From: Pantoea sp050157905
GTDB lineage: Bacteria; Pseudomonadota; Gammaproteobacteria; Enterobacterales; Enterobacteriaceae
Assembly: GCF_050157905.1 (NCBI RefSeq)
Contig: NZ_JBKIWZ010000001.1
Location: forward strand, 1,054,001 to 1,118,000
Length of the DNA stretch: 64,000 bases
Reading direction: 5' to 3'
Shown here: positions 51,686 through 60,738 of the stretch, piece after piece
Layout of the letters: every line of letters starts with the position of its first letter
How positions within the stretch are numbered: the stretch's first letter is position 1
The notes under the pieces: model-generated
Told to the model about the DNA's origin: nothing
The model's input: the letters and a program-made list of their open reading frames with translations, nothing else
The model's database searches: none
Made by a program: the position numbers and the translations under genes

Positions 51686-51762
51686 TGGTGCGCTCTAATG
51701 GACTCGAACCATCGACCCCCACCATGTCAAGGTGGTGCTCTAACCAACTGAGCTAAGAGCGC
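51686..51762 (-). tRNA. tRNA-Val(GAC), copy 3
   Basis: 77 nt with encoded CCA, same sequence as copy 1. It is first in the direction of transcription, 3 bases before copy 2. E. coli has two valine tRNA genes here; a third copy indicates local duplication. Confidence 0.97.
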
Positions 51763-51916
51763 AACATGCTGTCAGGGCGACAGCGGGGACGAATATTAAC
51801 GGCAGCGTGTAAGGCTGGCAAGGGGAAAATCGTATTTTCGCCACGACTGCGCAGCAACTGTGCTAACCGTCGTTTTTTTGGTCATTGCGGACCATAAATG
51901 GCCCGCATAAAGACGA

Positions 51917-53290
51917 TTAGCGTGCGGCGCGCGCCAGAATAACGTCGGCAGGGGATTGCTGTAACCGCCTGATGCGCCAGAGCATCATTATTGCCGCAGA
52001 AGTCAGACCAATAATAAAGCCGCACCAGAAACCTGCCGGTCCCATTCGCGGCACCAGCCAGTCAGTCAGCGCCAGCAGATAGCCTGCGGGCAGTCCCAGC
52101 AGCCAGTAGGCGATAAAGGTGATAAAGAAGATAGACCGCGTATCTTTATAACCACGCAGGATGCCGCTGCCGATAACCTGTATTGAATCGGAGAACTGAT
52201 AGATTGCGGCCAGCAGCATCAGCTGCGCGGCCAGCGTCACCACTTCCGGATTATCATTGTAGAGCAGGGCAATCTGGTGACGGAACGTCACGGTAAAGAG
52301 CGCCGTCAGCGCCGCCATGCTGATTCCCACGCCCTGCGCAGTCCAGGCGGCCACCCGTGCCTGCTCGGTGGAGCCCTGGCCCAGACGATAGCCGACGCGG
52401 ATGGTGGTTGCGACACCCAGCGAGAGCGGCATGACAAACATCAGCGAACTGAAGTTCAGCGCAATCTGGTGGCCCGCCACGTTAACAATACCCAGCGGCG
52501 AAACCAGCAGGGCAACAACTGCAAACAGCGTGACTTCGAAAAACAGCGCCAGGGCCACCGGCAAGCCCAGCGCGAACAGGCGACCCAGGATCACCCGCGA
52601 CGGCGGCGACCAGCGGCTCGCCATTTGGATGTCGCGCATGCTGCCCATCCGCCGCATCCAGAAGCGCATGCAGATAAACATCACCCAGTAGACCGACGCC
52701 GTCGCGACACCGCAGCCGACGCCGCCCAGCGCGGGCATGCCGAAATGGCCATAGATAAAGATATAGTTCAGCGGGATATTAAACATCAGTCCCAGGAAGC
52801 CCAGCACCATGCCGGGTTTGGTCTTCGACAGCCCTTCACACTGGTTACGCAAAACCTGAAAGAAAAGGTAACCCGGTGCGCCAAACAGCAGGGCATGCAG
52901 GTAGCCTTCGGCCTTCAGCGCCAGTTGCGGATCGATGTCATGCATTGCGCGGATCAGATAACCGGCATGCCACAGCAGTACCATAATCAGTACGGAGACA
53001 AAAAAGGCGAGCCAGTATCCCTGGCGGATCTGTTCAGCGATGCGTTCGCGGCGGCCTGAGCCGTTGAGTTGCGCAACGGTGGGCGTCAATGCAAGCAGAA
53101 GACCATGACCAAACAGGATGGCCGGGAGCCAGACAGAGGTGCCGACAGCGACGGCGGCCATATCCGTGGCGCTGACTGCGCCGGCCATAATGGTATCCAC
53201 AAATCCCATTGCGGTCTGAGCCACCTGAGCCAGGATGACAGGAATCGCAAGGGCCAGCAATTGACGCGCTTCTGTTAAATACTTCTGCAC
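51917..53290 (-). CDS. mdtK: MATE multidrug efflux pump MdtK (NorM)
   Basis: MdtK exports fluoroquinolones and other cationic drugs by Na+/H+ antiport. The 457-residue product has about 12 hydrophobic segments in two MatE halves. Motifs include LAQVAQTAMGFVDTIMAG, GDxxG-like APGYLFFQVLRNQCEG, and TIRVGYRLGQG. A GTG start at 53290 (VQKYLTEARQLLALAIPVIL) gives exactly the E. coli length; the frame is open to 53374. It is divergent from ribE, as in E. coli. Confidence 0.95.
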   Translation of the reverse strand: MQKYLTEARQLLALAIPVILAQVAQTAMGFVDTIMAGAVSATDMAAVAVGTSVWLPAILFGHGLLLALTPTVAQLNGSGRRERIAEQIRQGYWLAFFVSVLIMVLLWHAGYLIRAMHDIDPQLALKAEGYLHALLFGAPGYLFFQVLRNQCEGLSKTKPGMVLGFLGLMFNIPLNYIFIYGHFGMPALGGVGCGVATASVYWVMFICMRFWMRRMGSMRDIQMASRWSPPSRVILGRLFALGLPVALALFFEVTLFAVVALLVSPLGIVNVAGHQIALNFSSLMFVMPLSLGVATTIRVGYRLGQGSTEQARVAAWTAQGVGISMAALTALFTVTFRHQIALLYNDNPEVVTLAAQLMLLAAIYQFSDSIQVIGSGILRGYKDTRSIFFITFIAYWLLGLPAGYLLALTDWLVPRMGPAGFWCGFIIGLTSAAIMMLWRIRRLQQSPADVILARAAR

Positions 53291-53493
53291 GTTAACACCT
53301 GACGAGTTAATGAAATTAAAAGGGCAGAGACGCCCGGAAAATTGCGCGAGTAAGTGTAACTGGCGCAACCGCATTCGCCAATCTTTGTCACACGATGCGT
53401 TTTATCGCTTCAAGGGCGGGGGCGTGCGGGCTGAAATCCAACAGCGAACCTGAGCTGTGATAGAATAGCCCAAACTTCGCAGAGGCAAAGACT

Positions 53494-54156
53494 ATGTTTA
53501 CCGGTATTGTGCAGGGCACTGCTGAAATCGTGTCCATTGAAGAAAAAGAGCTGTTTCGAACCCATACTGTCCGCCTGCCGGGAGAACTTCTGCCAGGGCT
53601 GGCGCTGGGGGCATCTGTTGCGCATAACGGCTGCTGCCTGACCGTAACGGCCATCAAGGGTGACCTTGTCAGTTTCGATCTGATTAAAGAGACCTTGCGC
53701 GTCACTAATCTTGGCGATCTGCGTCAGGGCGACGTGGTCAACATTGAGCGTGCCGCGAAGTTCGGCGATGAGATTGGTGGCCACCTGATGTCAGGTCATA
53801 TCATGACCACTGCGGAAATCTGCAAGATTATCCAGTCGGAACATAACCGTGAAGTCTGGTTTAAAATCCAGGACCCGCTGCAGATGAAATATATCCTGCA
53901 TAAGGGCTTTGTCGGTATTGATGGCATCAGCCTGACAGTCGGCGACGTCACGAAAACGAAATTCTGTGTTTATCTGATTCCGGAAACGCTTGAACGCACC
54001 ACGCTGGGCACGAAAACCTTTGGTCAGCGGGTTAACATTGAGATCGATCCGCACACTCAGGCGATAGTCGATACCGTTGAGCGTGTCCTCGCCCAGCGCG
54101 ATGCTGAAGCGGCGATGAAAGTGCTGACCGGCCAGCCTGCCGCAGAAAATGAGTAA
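53494..54156 (+). CDS. ribE: Riboflavin synthase alpha chain
   Basis: RibE (also called RibC in E. coli) dismutates two 6,7-dimethyl-8-ribityllumazine molecules to riboflavin and a pyrimidine product. The 220-residue product (E. coli 213) has the start MFTGIVQGTAEIVSIEE and two tandem lumazine-binding domains. Each has a GASVAHNGCCLTV or FVGIDGISLTVGDV-type motif. The length difference is in the C-terminal tail. No FMN riboswitch precedes it. Confidence 0.96.
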   Translation: MFTGIVQGTAEIVSIEEKELFRTHTVRLPGELLPGLALGASVAHNGCCLTVTAIKGDLVSFDLIKETLRVTNLGDLRQGDVVNIERAAKFGDEIGGHLMSGHIMTTAEICKIIQSEHNREVWFKIQDPLQMKYILHKGFVGIDGISLTVGDVTKTKFCVYLIPETLERTTLGTKTFGQRVNIEIDPHTQAIVDTVERVLAQRDAEAAMKVLTGQPAAENE

Positions 54157-54157
54157 A

Positions 54158-54173
54158 AGGCGCGAACGCGCCT
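54158..54173 (+). terminator. Hairpin directly after ribE
   Basis: AGGCGC pairs with GCGCCT over a GAAC loop right after the ribE stop. No T-run follows, so it is more likely an mRNA 3'-end stabiliser or weak terminator. Confidence 0.4.
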
Positions 54174-54308
54174 GAAGTTGTGATAACAAAATCGGGTCCT
54201 GTTTGCCGTGACGCCGTAACGTTGCAGAGAGCAGGGGGCAGGTCCGGAAGAGACTTAAGCCACGCGATGACAGGCTCAGCCTGGTCCGCATCCTGGTGCA
54301 TCCCTCCC

Positions 54309-54391
54309 GGAGGTGCCCCTTTTCCAGGCTGACGCATGGCGTTAGCCTGGCCCGGCAGGTCTGTTTTCCGGACGGTGGGGCACCTTCTTTT
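54309..54391 (+). ncRNA. Candidate branched structured RNA downstream of ribE
   Basis: An outer stem of 11 pairs (54309-54319 with 54377-54387, one G-U) encloses a 12-pair hairpin with an ATG loop (54324-54350, one G-U) and a small 5-pair hairpin (54359-54373, one U-G). TTCTTTT follows the outer stem. All three wobble pairs would be mismatches on the opposite strand, so the plus strand is the likely RNA. It may be an unusual branched terminator of ribE or a 3'-UTR small RNA. I do not recognise a known family. Confidence 0.45.
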
Positions 54392-54464
54392 CTGAACCTG
54401 TTTCCTGCGCGTTACGCCTGTGCGCTGTGGCAAGACCCGGCAGCCGCGCCATGCCAGCCGGACG

Positions 54465-55613
54465 CTATCGTGCTACCCGCAATCCGCCCTCAACGCCCCG
54501 ACTGAAAACGATTTGCCACAGCTGGATATCGCGCGCGCGGAAGGCCCCGGCGCAGGCGTTAAGATAGTAGGTGAACATCCGTTTAAAGCGTTCGCCGTAG
54601 CTGTCAGCCAGTTCCGGCCAGGCCTGTAAAAAACGCTCATGCCACGCCATCAGGGTTCTGTCGTAATCGGCCCCGAAGTTGTGCCAGTCCTCCAGAATAA
54701 AATGGGGTTCGCTGGCATCTGCGATGTGACGCACCGAAGGCAGGCAGCCATTGGGGAAAATATATTTATCGATCCAGGGATCAACACGCATATCCGTCCT
54801 GATCGCGCCAATCGTGTGTAAAAGAAAAAGCCCGTCTGGCTTCAGATTGCGATCGACGACATCAAAGTAAGTGGCGTAGTTTTTCGGGCCGACATGCTCG
54901 AACATCCCCACCGATACGATGCGATCAAACTGCTCGTTGAGATCGCGATAATCCTGCAACAGAATAGTGACATCTAAGCCGCTGCAGCGCTGCTGCGCCA
55001 GCTTCTGTTGTTCGGCAGAGATCGTCACGCCATGCACGCTGACACCATAATGACGCGCGGCAAATTCCGCCAGCCCGCCCCAGCCACAGCCGATATCCAG
55101 CAGCGACATCCCCGGCTTCAGCGCCAGCTTACGGCAGATCATATCCAGTTTGGCTTCCTGAGCGGCCGCCAGCGTCGTGGCCTCTTTCCAGTAGCCGCAG
55201 GAGTATTGCATGGCGGGATCGAGCATCCGTGAAAAAAGGTCGTTACCCAGGTCGTAATGCTCTTTGCCGACAATCCAGGCCCGTTTTCTCGATTGCAGAT
55301 TCGTTAATCGCGCGGCGGCGATACGCAGCGTGTCTTTGAAGTGATGCGGAAGCTGCTGATCAAGTCTGTGCTTAAGCACGCGATGGAAGAACATATCCAG
55401 CCGATCACATGTCCACCAGCCATCCATGTAGCTCTCACCGAGCCCGAGCGATCCCTCCTGCAGGACTCGTTTAAAGAAGCCAGGATGAGTGACCTGAATA
55501 TCCCAGGGACGTGAACCGTTAATTTCGATATCCGCTTTTTCCAGCAGTTCATGAACGATGTGAAACCAGGGATTCTCTTCAGGGCTTACTGCTTCTGCAT
55601 AAGATGAACTCAT
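54465..55613 (-). CDS. cfa: Cyclopropane-fatty-acid-phospholipid synthase Cfa
   Basis: Cfa adds a methylene from S-adenosylmethionine to unsaturated acyl chains of membrane phospholipids at stationary phase or acid stress. The 382-residue protein has an N-terminal lipid-binding part (LQEGSLGLGESYMDGWW), the SAM motif LDIGCGWGG at about 172-180, and the conserved C-terminal YLNACAGAFRARDIQLWQ. ATG 55613 is the family start; the frame is open to 55802. Confidence 0.97.
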   Translation of the reverse strand: MSSSYAEAVSPEENPWFHIVHELLEKADIEINGSRPWDIQVTHPGFFKRVLQEGSLGLGESYMDGWWTCDRLDMFFHRVLKHRLDQQLPHHFKDTLRIAAARLTNLQSRKRAWIVGKEHYDLGNDLFSRMLDPAMQYSCGYWKEATTLAAAQEAKLDMICRKLALKPGMSLLDIGCGWGGLAEFAARHYGVSVHGVTISAEQQKLAQQRCSGLDVTILLQDYRDLNEQFDRIVSVGMFEHVGPKNYATYFDVVDRNLKPDGLFLLHTIGAIRTDMRVDPWIDKYIFPNGCLPSVRHIADASEPHFILEDWHNFGADYDRTLMAWHERFLQAWPELADSYGERFKRMFTYYLNACAGAFRARDIQLWQIVFSRGVEGGLRVAR

Positions 55614-55919
55614 AGCTTTTCCACCACCTGTCCAGTCTGAGCCTGAACAAAGAGTAGCCAATTTGTCAGGCGTTGAAAAACGTAACGGATGACTCCGCAC
55701 ACCGGTTAACTGTGTGGTACAGAGGACTGGAATGGCCTGTGTCAGGGCGGAAGGTAAGAATAACGCGTGCAGATACCGTCCCGGCAACAGGCTGCCAATC
55801 AAGTTACTACGTTATTATGTTTTTGAATTGCTAAAGATTAGTTGACCCGCATGAGTGTATTCTCACGCGGGTCAATGTTCAATGACTTATTGTTAGGGTG
55901 CTAACTAAAAGTCAGTGTG
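55614..55919. other. cfa-punC intergenic region
   Basis: A 306-base gap upstream of cfa. It contains the cfa promoter region (in E. coli one sigma-70 and one sigma-S promoter and small-RNA pairing sites in the leader). An inverted repeat pairing ACCCGC with GCGGGT at about 55845-55872 is followed by TCAATG, a possible punC terminator. No gene is seen. Confidence 0.45.
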
Positions 55920-57122
55920 TTACGGATTATCCTGGCAGGCAGACTGCGAGGAGGCAACAACCGTTTGTGCGCTTGCGGCGCGCTGCATAACGTAACCGAT
56001 CAGCGCGAGCAGGATCGTTATCGTCATGATCAGTGTAGTGGTAAACAGGGGCTGGGTTAAGCCCGCCGACACGGCCAGGCTGGCGATGAAGCAGAGTCCC
56101 AGCTGCAGCGTATTCTGCAGCGCGGCCGCTTTACCGGTGGCGTGCGGGAACGGCATCAGCGCACTGGCGACTACAATCGGGTAGATTGCGCCGTTTGCCA
56201 GCGCCATGCCGCAGAAGGGCACCATCAGCCCAGCCAGGGTGCTGTTGCCTGCAAGCGCTACGGCGAACAGGGCCAGAATGCTCAGGCTGTAAATTCCCAG
56301 CAGCACAGGCAGGAGCTGTGCGCCATTAAAGCGGTTGAGCAAGGCACGACAGCCAAAACCACCCATCAGAAAAGCGAGCGTTTGCGGCACATAGCTCAGG
56401 CCGATATCGGCGGGCGAAAGGCCCAGATCCGCCAGGATAAAGGGGGAACCGGTCAGCCACGCGAAAAAGCTGGCAGAGCAGGCGGAGTAGATCAGCACAT
56501 TGCCGCGGTAGAGGCCTGATTTAAGCAGCGTAAAGAAGCCGGGCTGGGATTTTTTCTCTTCCGCAGCCTTACGTGCGGTGGGCAGACGTAAGGTCACCAG
56601 GATCAGCGCGACCGCAATCAGCGTCAGTACCAGAAAAATGGACCGCCAGTGGAAGTGACCGATCAGCCAGGCACCCAGCAACGGCGCCAGGGCCGGGGAA
56701 AGGGCGACCAGCGGCATGATGGTGGCAAACACTTTGCTGGCGCGGGCGGCAGGATAGCGATCTATCACCAGCGCCTGCCAGCTCACGGCAGCGGCACAGA
56801 CACCAATCGCCTGAACGAAACGCAGTACCAGCATCAGAGAGATATCGCTGACCCACAGCATGCCGGCGCAGCCAACGGCAAACAGCGCGAGGCCGGCCAG
56901 CAGAACTGGCTTGCGGCCAATCCTGTCCGAGAGCGGACCCCAGAAAAGCTGACCACAGGCGAAGCCCGCCAGAAAGAGACTCATACTGGCGCTGATCAGT
57001 CCGGGTGAGGTGTTAAAAGTCTGCTGCATCGCACCGAATGCGGGCAGGTACATATCCGTAGCCAGAAAGCCCAGCATACTCAGCAGGGCAAGATAGGGCA
57101 TAAATCCTTTGTTCGATAACAT
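55920..57122 (-). CDS. punC: Purine nucleoside transporter PunC (YdhC, MFS)
   Basis: A 400-residue inner-membrane MFS protein of the Bcr/CflA group with about 12 hydrophobic segments. LSMLGFLATDMYLPAFGAM is at the start and the loop motif GPLSDRIGRKPVLLAG near residue 61. The E. coli orthologue YdhC has been assigned to purine (adenosine) uptake, and the neighbouring LysR regulator PunR activates it. Assignment here rests on synteny with punR and purR. Confidence 0.88.
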   Translation of the reverse strand: MLSNKGFMPYLALLSMLGFLATDMYLPAFGAMQQTFNTSPGLISASMSLFLAGFACGQLFWGPLSDRIGRKPVLLAGLALFAVGCAGMLWVSDISLMLVLRFVQAIGVCAAAVSWQALVIDRYPAARASKVFATIMPLVALSPALAPLLGAWLIGHFHWRSIFLVLTLIAVALILVTLRLPTARKAAEEKKSQPGFFTLLKSGLYRGNVLIYSACSASFFAWLTGSPFILADLGLSPADIGLSYVPQTLAFLMGGFGCRALLNRFNGAQLLPVLLGIYSLSILALFAVALAGNSTLAGLMVPFCGMALANGAIYPIVVASALMPFPHATGKAAALQNTLQLGLCFIASLAVSAGLTQPLFTTTLIMTITILLALIGYVMQRAASAQTVVASSQSACQDNP

Positions 57123-57229
57123 CTGATTCTCAGGGTTGCAGGATAAACGCGGCAGAGTGTAAAAGGTGCGCTCGCTGCTGTGAAACGCTAATATTTGCCG
57201 ATTGCTGTTAAAATTTTTGAAGGCTGATT

Positions 57230-58135
57230 ATGTGGTCCGAATATGCATTAGAGGTGGTTGACGCGGTAGCCCGCGGAGGCAGTTTCAGCGCGGCAGCCCA
57301 GGAGTTGCATCGGGTGCCCTCTGCCATCAGCTACACCGTGCGCCAGCTCGAGCAGTGGCTGGCAGTCCCGCTGTTTGAACGTCAGCATCGGGAAGTGGTA
57401 CTGACTCCGGCTGGGGAACATTTTGTGCGCGAAGGGCGCAGCGTCATCAAAAAAATGCTCGCTACCCGCAGACAGTGTCAGCAGCTGGCGAATGGCTGGC
57501 GCGGCCAGCTGAGTATTGCCGTTGACCGTATCGCCAAGCCTCAGCGTACCCGTCAGCTGGTCAAAGATTTCTATCGCCACTTTCCGGACATGGAGCTGAG
57601 CATCAGCTATGAAGTGTTTAATGGTGTCTGGGATGCACTGGCTGATGGGCGGGTGGAGATCGCGATTGGCGCCACTCAGGCCATACCGGTAGGCGGACGT
57701 TTTGCCTTCCGCGATATGGGCACACTGAACTGGCGCTGCGTAGTCGCGCCCGATCATCCTCTGACGCAGGCAAGCCAGATCGATGATGACACACTGCGCA
57801 GCTGGCCGTCACTGGTACTGGAAGACACCTCGCGGGCGTTGCCGCGCCGCATGACGTGGACGCTGGATAATCAGCGCAGGCTGGTCGTGCCGGAGTGGCA
57901 GACCGGGCTGGAGTGTGTGCAGGCTGGATTGTGTGTGGCGATGGTGCCCGGTCATCTGGCCAGGCCACTGCTCGACAGCGGCGATCTGGCCGAGCTGACG
58001 CTGCCGGTTCCCTTTCCGGACAGTCCCTGCTGCGTCAGCTGGGCAGAAGATCGTGCATCACCCGCGACAGGCTGGTTGCTCAGCTATCTGGGTGATGCAC
58101 AGACGCTTAATCAGGAGTGGTTAAGCGAAGATTAA
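57230..58135 (+). CDS. punR: LysR-type regulator PunR (YdhB)
   Basis: A LysR-family transcription factor of 301 aa. The N-terminal winged helix-turn-helix reads VDAVARGGSFSAAAQELHRVPSAIS, and an inducer-binding domain follows. E. coli PunR activates the divergent punC. The gene starts 108 bases from punC, and the shared gap is the likely operator. Its last four bases overlap the end of the convergent purR. Confidence 0.9.
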   Translation: MWSEYALEVVDAVARGGSFSAAAQELHRVPSAISYTVRQLEQWLAVPLFERQHREVVLTPAGEHFVREGRSVIKKMLATRRQCQQLANGWRGQLSIAVDRIAKPQRTRQLVKDFYRHFPDMELSISYEVFNGVWDALADGRVEIAIGATQAIPVGGRFAFRDMGTLNWRCVVAPDHPLTQASQIDDDTLRSWPSLVLEDTSRALPRRMTWTLDNQRRLVVPEWQTGLECVQAGLCVAMVPGHLARPLLDSGDLAELTLPVPFPDSPCCVSWAEDRASPATGWLLSYLGDAQTLNQEWLSED

Positions 58136-59157
58136 CGTCGGTAGTCGCGGAACGGGCCGTCGGCGACGGAACGACGTTCGATCAGCGTCGGGTGAACCTC
58201 AATGGTTTGCGACACTTCGCGTTTGCTGGTGATACGGTCCAGCAGCATATCCAGCGCTTTTTCACCCAACTGGGCTTTTGGCTGATGAACGGTGGTCAGG
58301 GCTGGTGCGAAATAGCGCGCGTTGCGCACATTGTCATATCCGATCACCGAAATATCCTGAGGAACGCGCAGCCCCATCTCATCGGCAGCACAAATCGCGC
58401 CCATCGCCATGATGTCGCCGCCACAGAACACCGCTGTAGGACGCTGTTTCTGCGACAGGATCTGCTGCATTGCCTGATAGCCTGATTCCGGCTCAAAGTC
58501 ACCCTGAACAATCCATTCGTCCCGTGGCTGAATACCTGCTTCTTCCAGCGCTTTCAGGAAACCGGCATGGCGGCCGCCACCGGTATTACGCTCCATCTGG
58601 CCGGGGATAGCCCCGATATCACGGTGTCCGCGTTCAATCAGATAGCGGCCAGCCAGATAACCGCCCTGGAAGGCATTGTCCAGCACTGTGTCGGTGAAAT
58701 CAGCGCGGGATTCGCCCCAGTCCATCACCACCATCGGGATATTACGGTTCTCTTCCAGCATCTGCAGCAGGTCGTCCGGGTATTCGGAGCACATCACCAA
58801 CAGGCCGTCTACGCGCTTCTGCGCCATCATACTGAGATAGGCGCGCTGCTTTTGCAGATCGTTATGCGCATTACCCAGGATCAGCGTGTAGCCTTTATCA
58901 AAGCAGTGATTCTCAACGGCTTCGATAATTTCAGCGAAGTAGGGCGCTTCGCTGGAGGTAGCCAGAAGCCCCAGCGTGCGGGTGTGGTTCACTTTCAGGC
59001 TGCGTGCCACGGCGCTCGGCGAGTAGTGCAGTTCTTTAATCGCCTGCCAGACCGCATCACGCGTCTCTTCAGCGACAAAGCGGGTTTTGTTAATGACGTG
59101 CGAAACGGTGGTTGTGGAGACGCCAGCGCGTTTTGCCACATCTTTTATTGTTGCCAT
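58132..59157 (-). CDS. purR: Purine repressor PurR
   Basis: PurR (341 aa, same as E. coli) represses purine synthesis and related genes when bound to hypoxanthine or guanine. The LacI-type helix-turn-helix MATIKDVAKRAGVSTTTVSHVIN and the hinge SPSAVARSLKVNHT are followed by the periplasmic-binding-protein-like domain ending RRSVADGPFRDYRR. A PurR box upstream indicates autoregulation. Confidence 0.98.
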   Translation of the reverse strand: MATIKDVAKRAGVSTTTVSHVINKTRFVAEETRDAVWQAIKELHYSPSAVARSLKVNHTRTLGLLATSSEAPYFAEIIEAVENHCFDKGYTLILGNAHNDLQKQRAYLSMMAQKRVDGLLVMCSEYPDDLLQMLEENRNIPMVVMDWGESRADFTDTVLDNAFQGGYLAGRYLIERGHRDIGAIPGQMERNTGGGRHAGFLKALEEAGIQPRDEWIVQGDFEPESGYQAMQQILSQKQRPTAVFCGGDIMAMGAICAADEMGLRVPQDISVIGYDNVRNARYFAPALTTVHQPKAQLGEKALDMLLDRITSKREVSQTIEVHPTLIERRSVADGPFRDYRR

Positions 59158-59202
59158 GAGAATCGGACTCCAGTGCTTATCTAACGCTATGATAAGCTTA
59201 AT

Positions 59203-59218
59203 GTTAAACGTTTGCGTA
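59203..59218 (-). promoter_or_regulatory. PurR box upstream of purR
   Basis: Read towards purR, TACGCAAACGTTTAAC fits the PurR operator ACGCAAACGTTTNCNT well. It lies about 46 bases before the purR start, consistent with the negative autoregulation known in E. coli. Confidence 0.8.
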
Positions 59219-59438
59219 TGCTCAGGGAATTTTTCGCAAAAATGCCGCGTTTATGGCGGCTGAACAGCCGCTGGCGGAGGTAAACACGCCTGAAAAGATG
59301 CGCAAACGGAATCAGCGTTGCGCGCGTTGCGCAACGAAAGCGGGATTCTAACAAGGCTGGGCGGATAAAACGAGATTTTTACCGTATCCTGTGGGAAAAT
59401 GGAGTAACCCTGAAAACAGTAAGGTTAAGAGGTGAGCA

Positions 59439-59528
59439 ATGAGTTCCGATCTCAAACTGGCGTTAATGACCACCGTTGGCTGTCTGCTGATGATTGTGGC
59501 CTTTAGTTTTACCGCCATTCTGCACTAA
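59439..59528 (+). CDS. ynhF: Small membrane protein YnhF
   Basis: A 29-residue protein, MSSDLKLALMTTVGCLLMIV plus AFSFTAILH, with a single transmembrane helix. It is recognised from the E. coli YnhF pattern (MSxDLK...TT...IVA...TAxLH). AAGAGGTGAGCA precedes the ATG. It lies next to purR as in E. coli. Function is unknown. It is too short for ordinary gene calling. Confidence 0.92.
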   Translation: MSSDLKLALMTTVGCLLMIVAFSFTAILH

Positions 59529-59558
59529 AAAAAAGCCGGGACTTTCCCGGCTTTTTTT
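59527..59558. terminator. Bidirectional terminator after ynhF
   Basis: AAAAAAGCCGGG and CCCGGCTTTTTT form an almost perfect stem over ACTTT, between the convergent ynhF and mepH. Confidence 0.93.
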
Positions 59559-59572
59559 GGCTGTGTTGCGGT

Positions 59573-60370
59573 TCAGCGGATAGTTTTCGGCGTCATAACC
59601 CGGCGGGCACCGATGTAGTGACGCTGCCAGTAATCTTCCCCTAAGGCGCTAATCTGAATATCTTTGCCGGTACGTGGCGACTGAATAAACTTGCCGTCGC
59701 CCAGGTAAACACCGACATGATCGGCGGTGCCGCGGCCATTAATGCGGAAGAAGACCAGGTCCCCTTTCTCCAGTGATTCACGCTTGATCGGCGCGGCATC
59801 ACGCAGGTGGTACATCTCGTTCGCGGTGCGTGGGATCTTAAACTTCACCAGATCTTTGTAGGCGTACCAGACCAGGCCACTGCAGTCGAAACCCGTGTGC
59901 GGTGATGTTCCGCCCCACTGATAGGGTTTACCCAGCTGGCCCATCAGCTTTGTCATCGCCGTTTCACGCGCTTTCTGGTAACGCTGACGGTGAGACTTAC
60001 TCATTTTAATCGTGCCGGTTTCGCGGGCGTCCGCGTCGGCAGTTTTCAGCGTACGCTGATGACCATAACGTTTCTTTTCATGATTCTTGCTGATACGGGC
60101 AGTTTTAAGCGAGGTCTTTTTAGCAGGTGTCTGTGTCGCGGTGAGTTCAGCTTTTTTCTGTTTCTTTGTTTTGAGTTTCTGAACCGGCGTCACGCGCGGT
60201 TTTTTTGTGACCGTTTTGACCGTGCGACGCTTGCGACGTTCATCGTCGCGCGCACTCTTTTTCTCTGCTTTATGCGTACTGACGTTCACCGGTGCGTGAG
60301 GCGACGCAGCGGCAGTGTTGAAAAACAGTTGCGCAAAGGCCAGCATGAAAAGCGTAATGATTAAACGCAT
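59573..60370 (-). CDS. mepH: Murein DD-endopeptidase MepH (YdhO)
   Basis: MepH cuts D-Ala-mDAP cross-links to let peptidoglycan grow. The 265-residue product has a signal peptide. A long, very basic, Lys/Arg/Thr-rich linker (about residues 25-130) precedes a C-terminal NlpC/P60 domain with Cys163 (GFDCSGLVWYAY), His218 (ADHVGVYLG) and Gln230 as third polar residue. In E. coli sodB and ydhP lie between this gene and ynhF; both are absent here. Confidence 0.93.
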   Translation of the reverse strand: MRLIITLFMLAFAQLFFNTAAASPHAPVNVSTHKAEKKSARDDERRKRRTVKTVTKKPRVTPVQKLKTKKQKKAELTATQTPAKKTSLKTARISKNHEKKRYGHQRTLKTADADARETGTIKMSKSHRQRYQKARETAMTKLMGQLGKPYQWGGTSPHTGFDCSGLVWYAYKDLVKFKIPRTANEMYHLRDAAPIKRESLEKGDLVFFRINGRGTADHVGVYLGDGKFIQSPRTGKDIQISALGEDYWQRHYIGARRVMTPKTIR

Positions 60371-60738
60371 AGTCCGTTAGTCAGTTAAGTTGTCATGGCC
60401 ACTACGCACCGTGACAAAGTTGAGATTAATCTGATCAAAGATCAGCGCCCAGGCCATTCTAGTCCAGTTCTTTTAAAAACTGTAAGGCCTTTTATTATTA
60501 ATCTTTGTAACCATCGAAATTGCGTCGAAAATGAACATTTTCAGCGTCTTATATCAGCAAAACTATTACGAATTATTAATCTGTTATCCACTGTTAATCA
60601 TCAGGAAATGTGACGCATTGCGACATAACTTAACCATGATGGCTATTCAGGCGGGCAGCAGGCAAAATCTCGTTTTCAGTCCAGCTGCGAAGTCGCTACA
60701 ATAAACAAACACGAAGTCGCGAATTAAGGAAGGCAATT
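60371..60738. other. mepH-grxD intergenic region
   Basis: A 368-base divergent gap, AT-rich around 60480-60610, holding the promoters of mepH and grxD. No gene with a credible ribosome site was found, and no operator was identified by eye. Confidence 0.5.

Noticed and set aside
52277..53059. 260-codon open frame antisense to mdtK
   Set aside because: Rich in Arg/Gln/His/Asp as typical of antisense frames of hydrophobic proteins; mdtK explains the region.
53069..53076. TTGCGCAA copies inside mdtK (and at 60329-60336 inside mepH)
   Set aside because: These are within coding sequence and lack the extended symmetry of the intergenic copies; treated as background.
53291..53493. Possible FMN riboswitch before ribE
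   Set aside because: None of the conserved FMN-aptamer blocks could be found; in enterobacteria that element is at ribB, not here.
54241..54250. GGTCCGGAAG resembling the conserved loop of 4.5S (SRP) RNA
   Set aside because: Only about ten bases agree; the GGAAGCAGCC continuation and the long flanking stem of SRP RNA are absent.
57123..57229. PurR or PunR box between punC and punR
   Set aside because: A sequence vaguely like a PurR half-site exists near 57185-57200, but mismatches are too many to call it.
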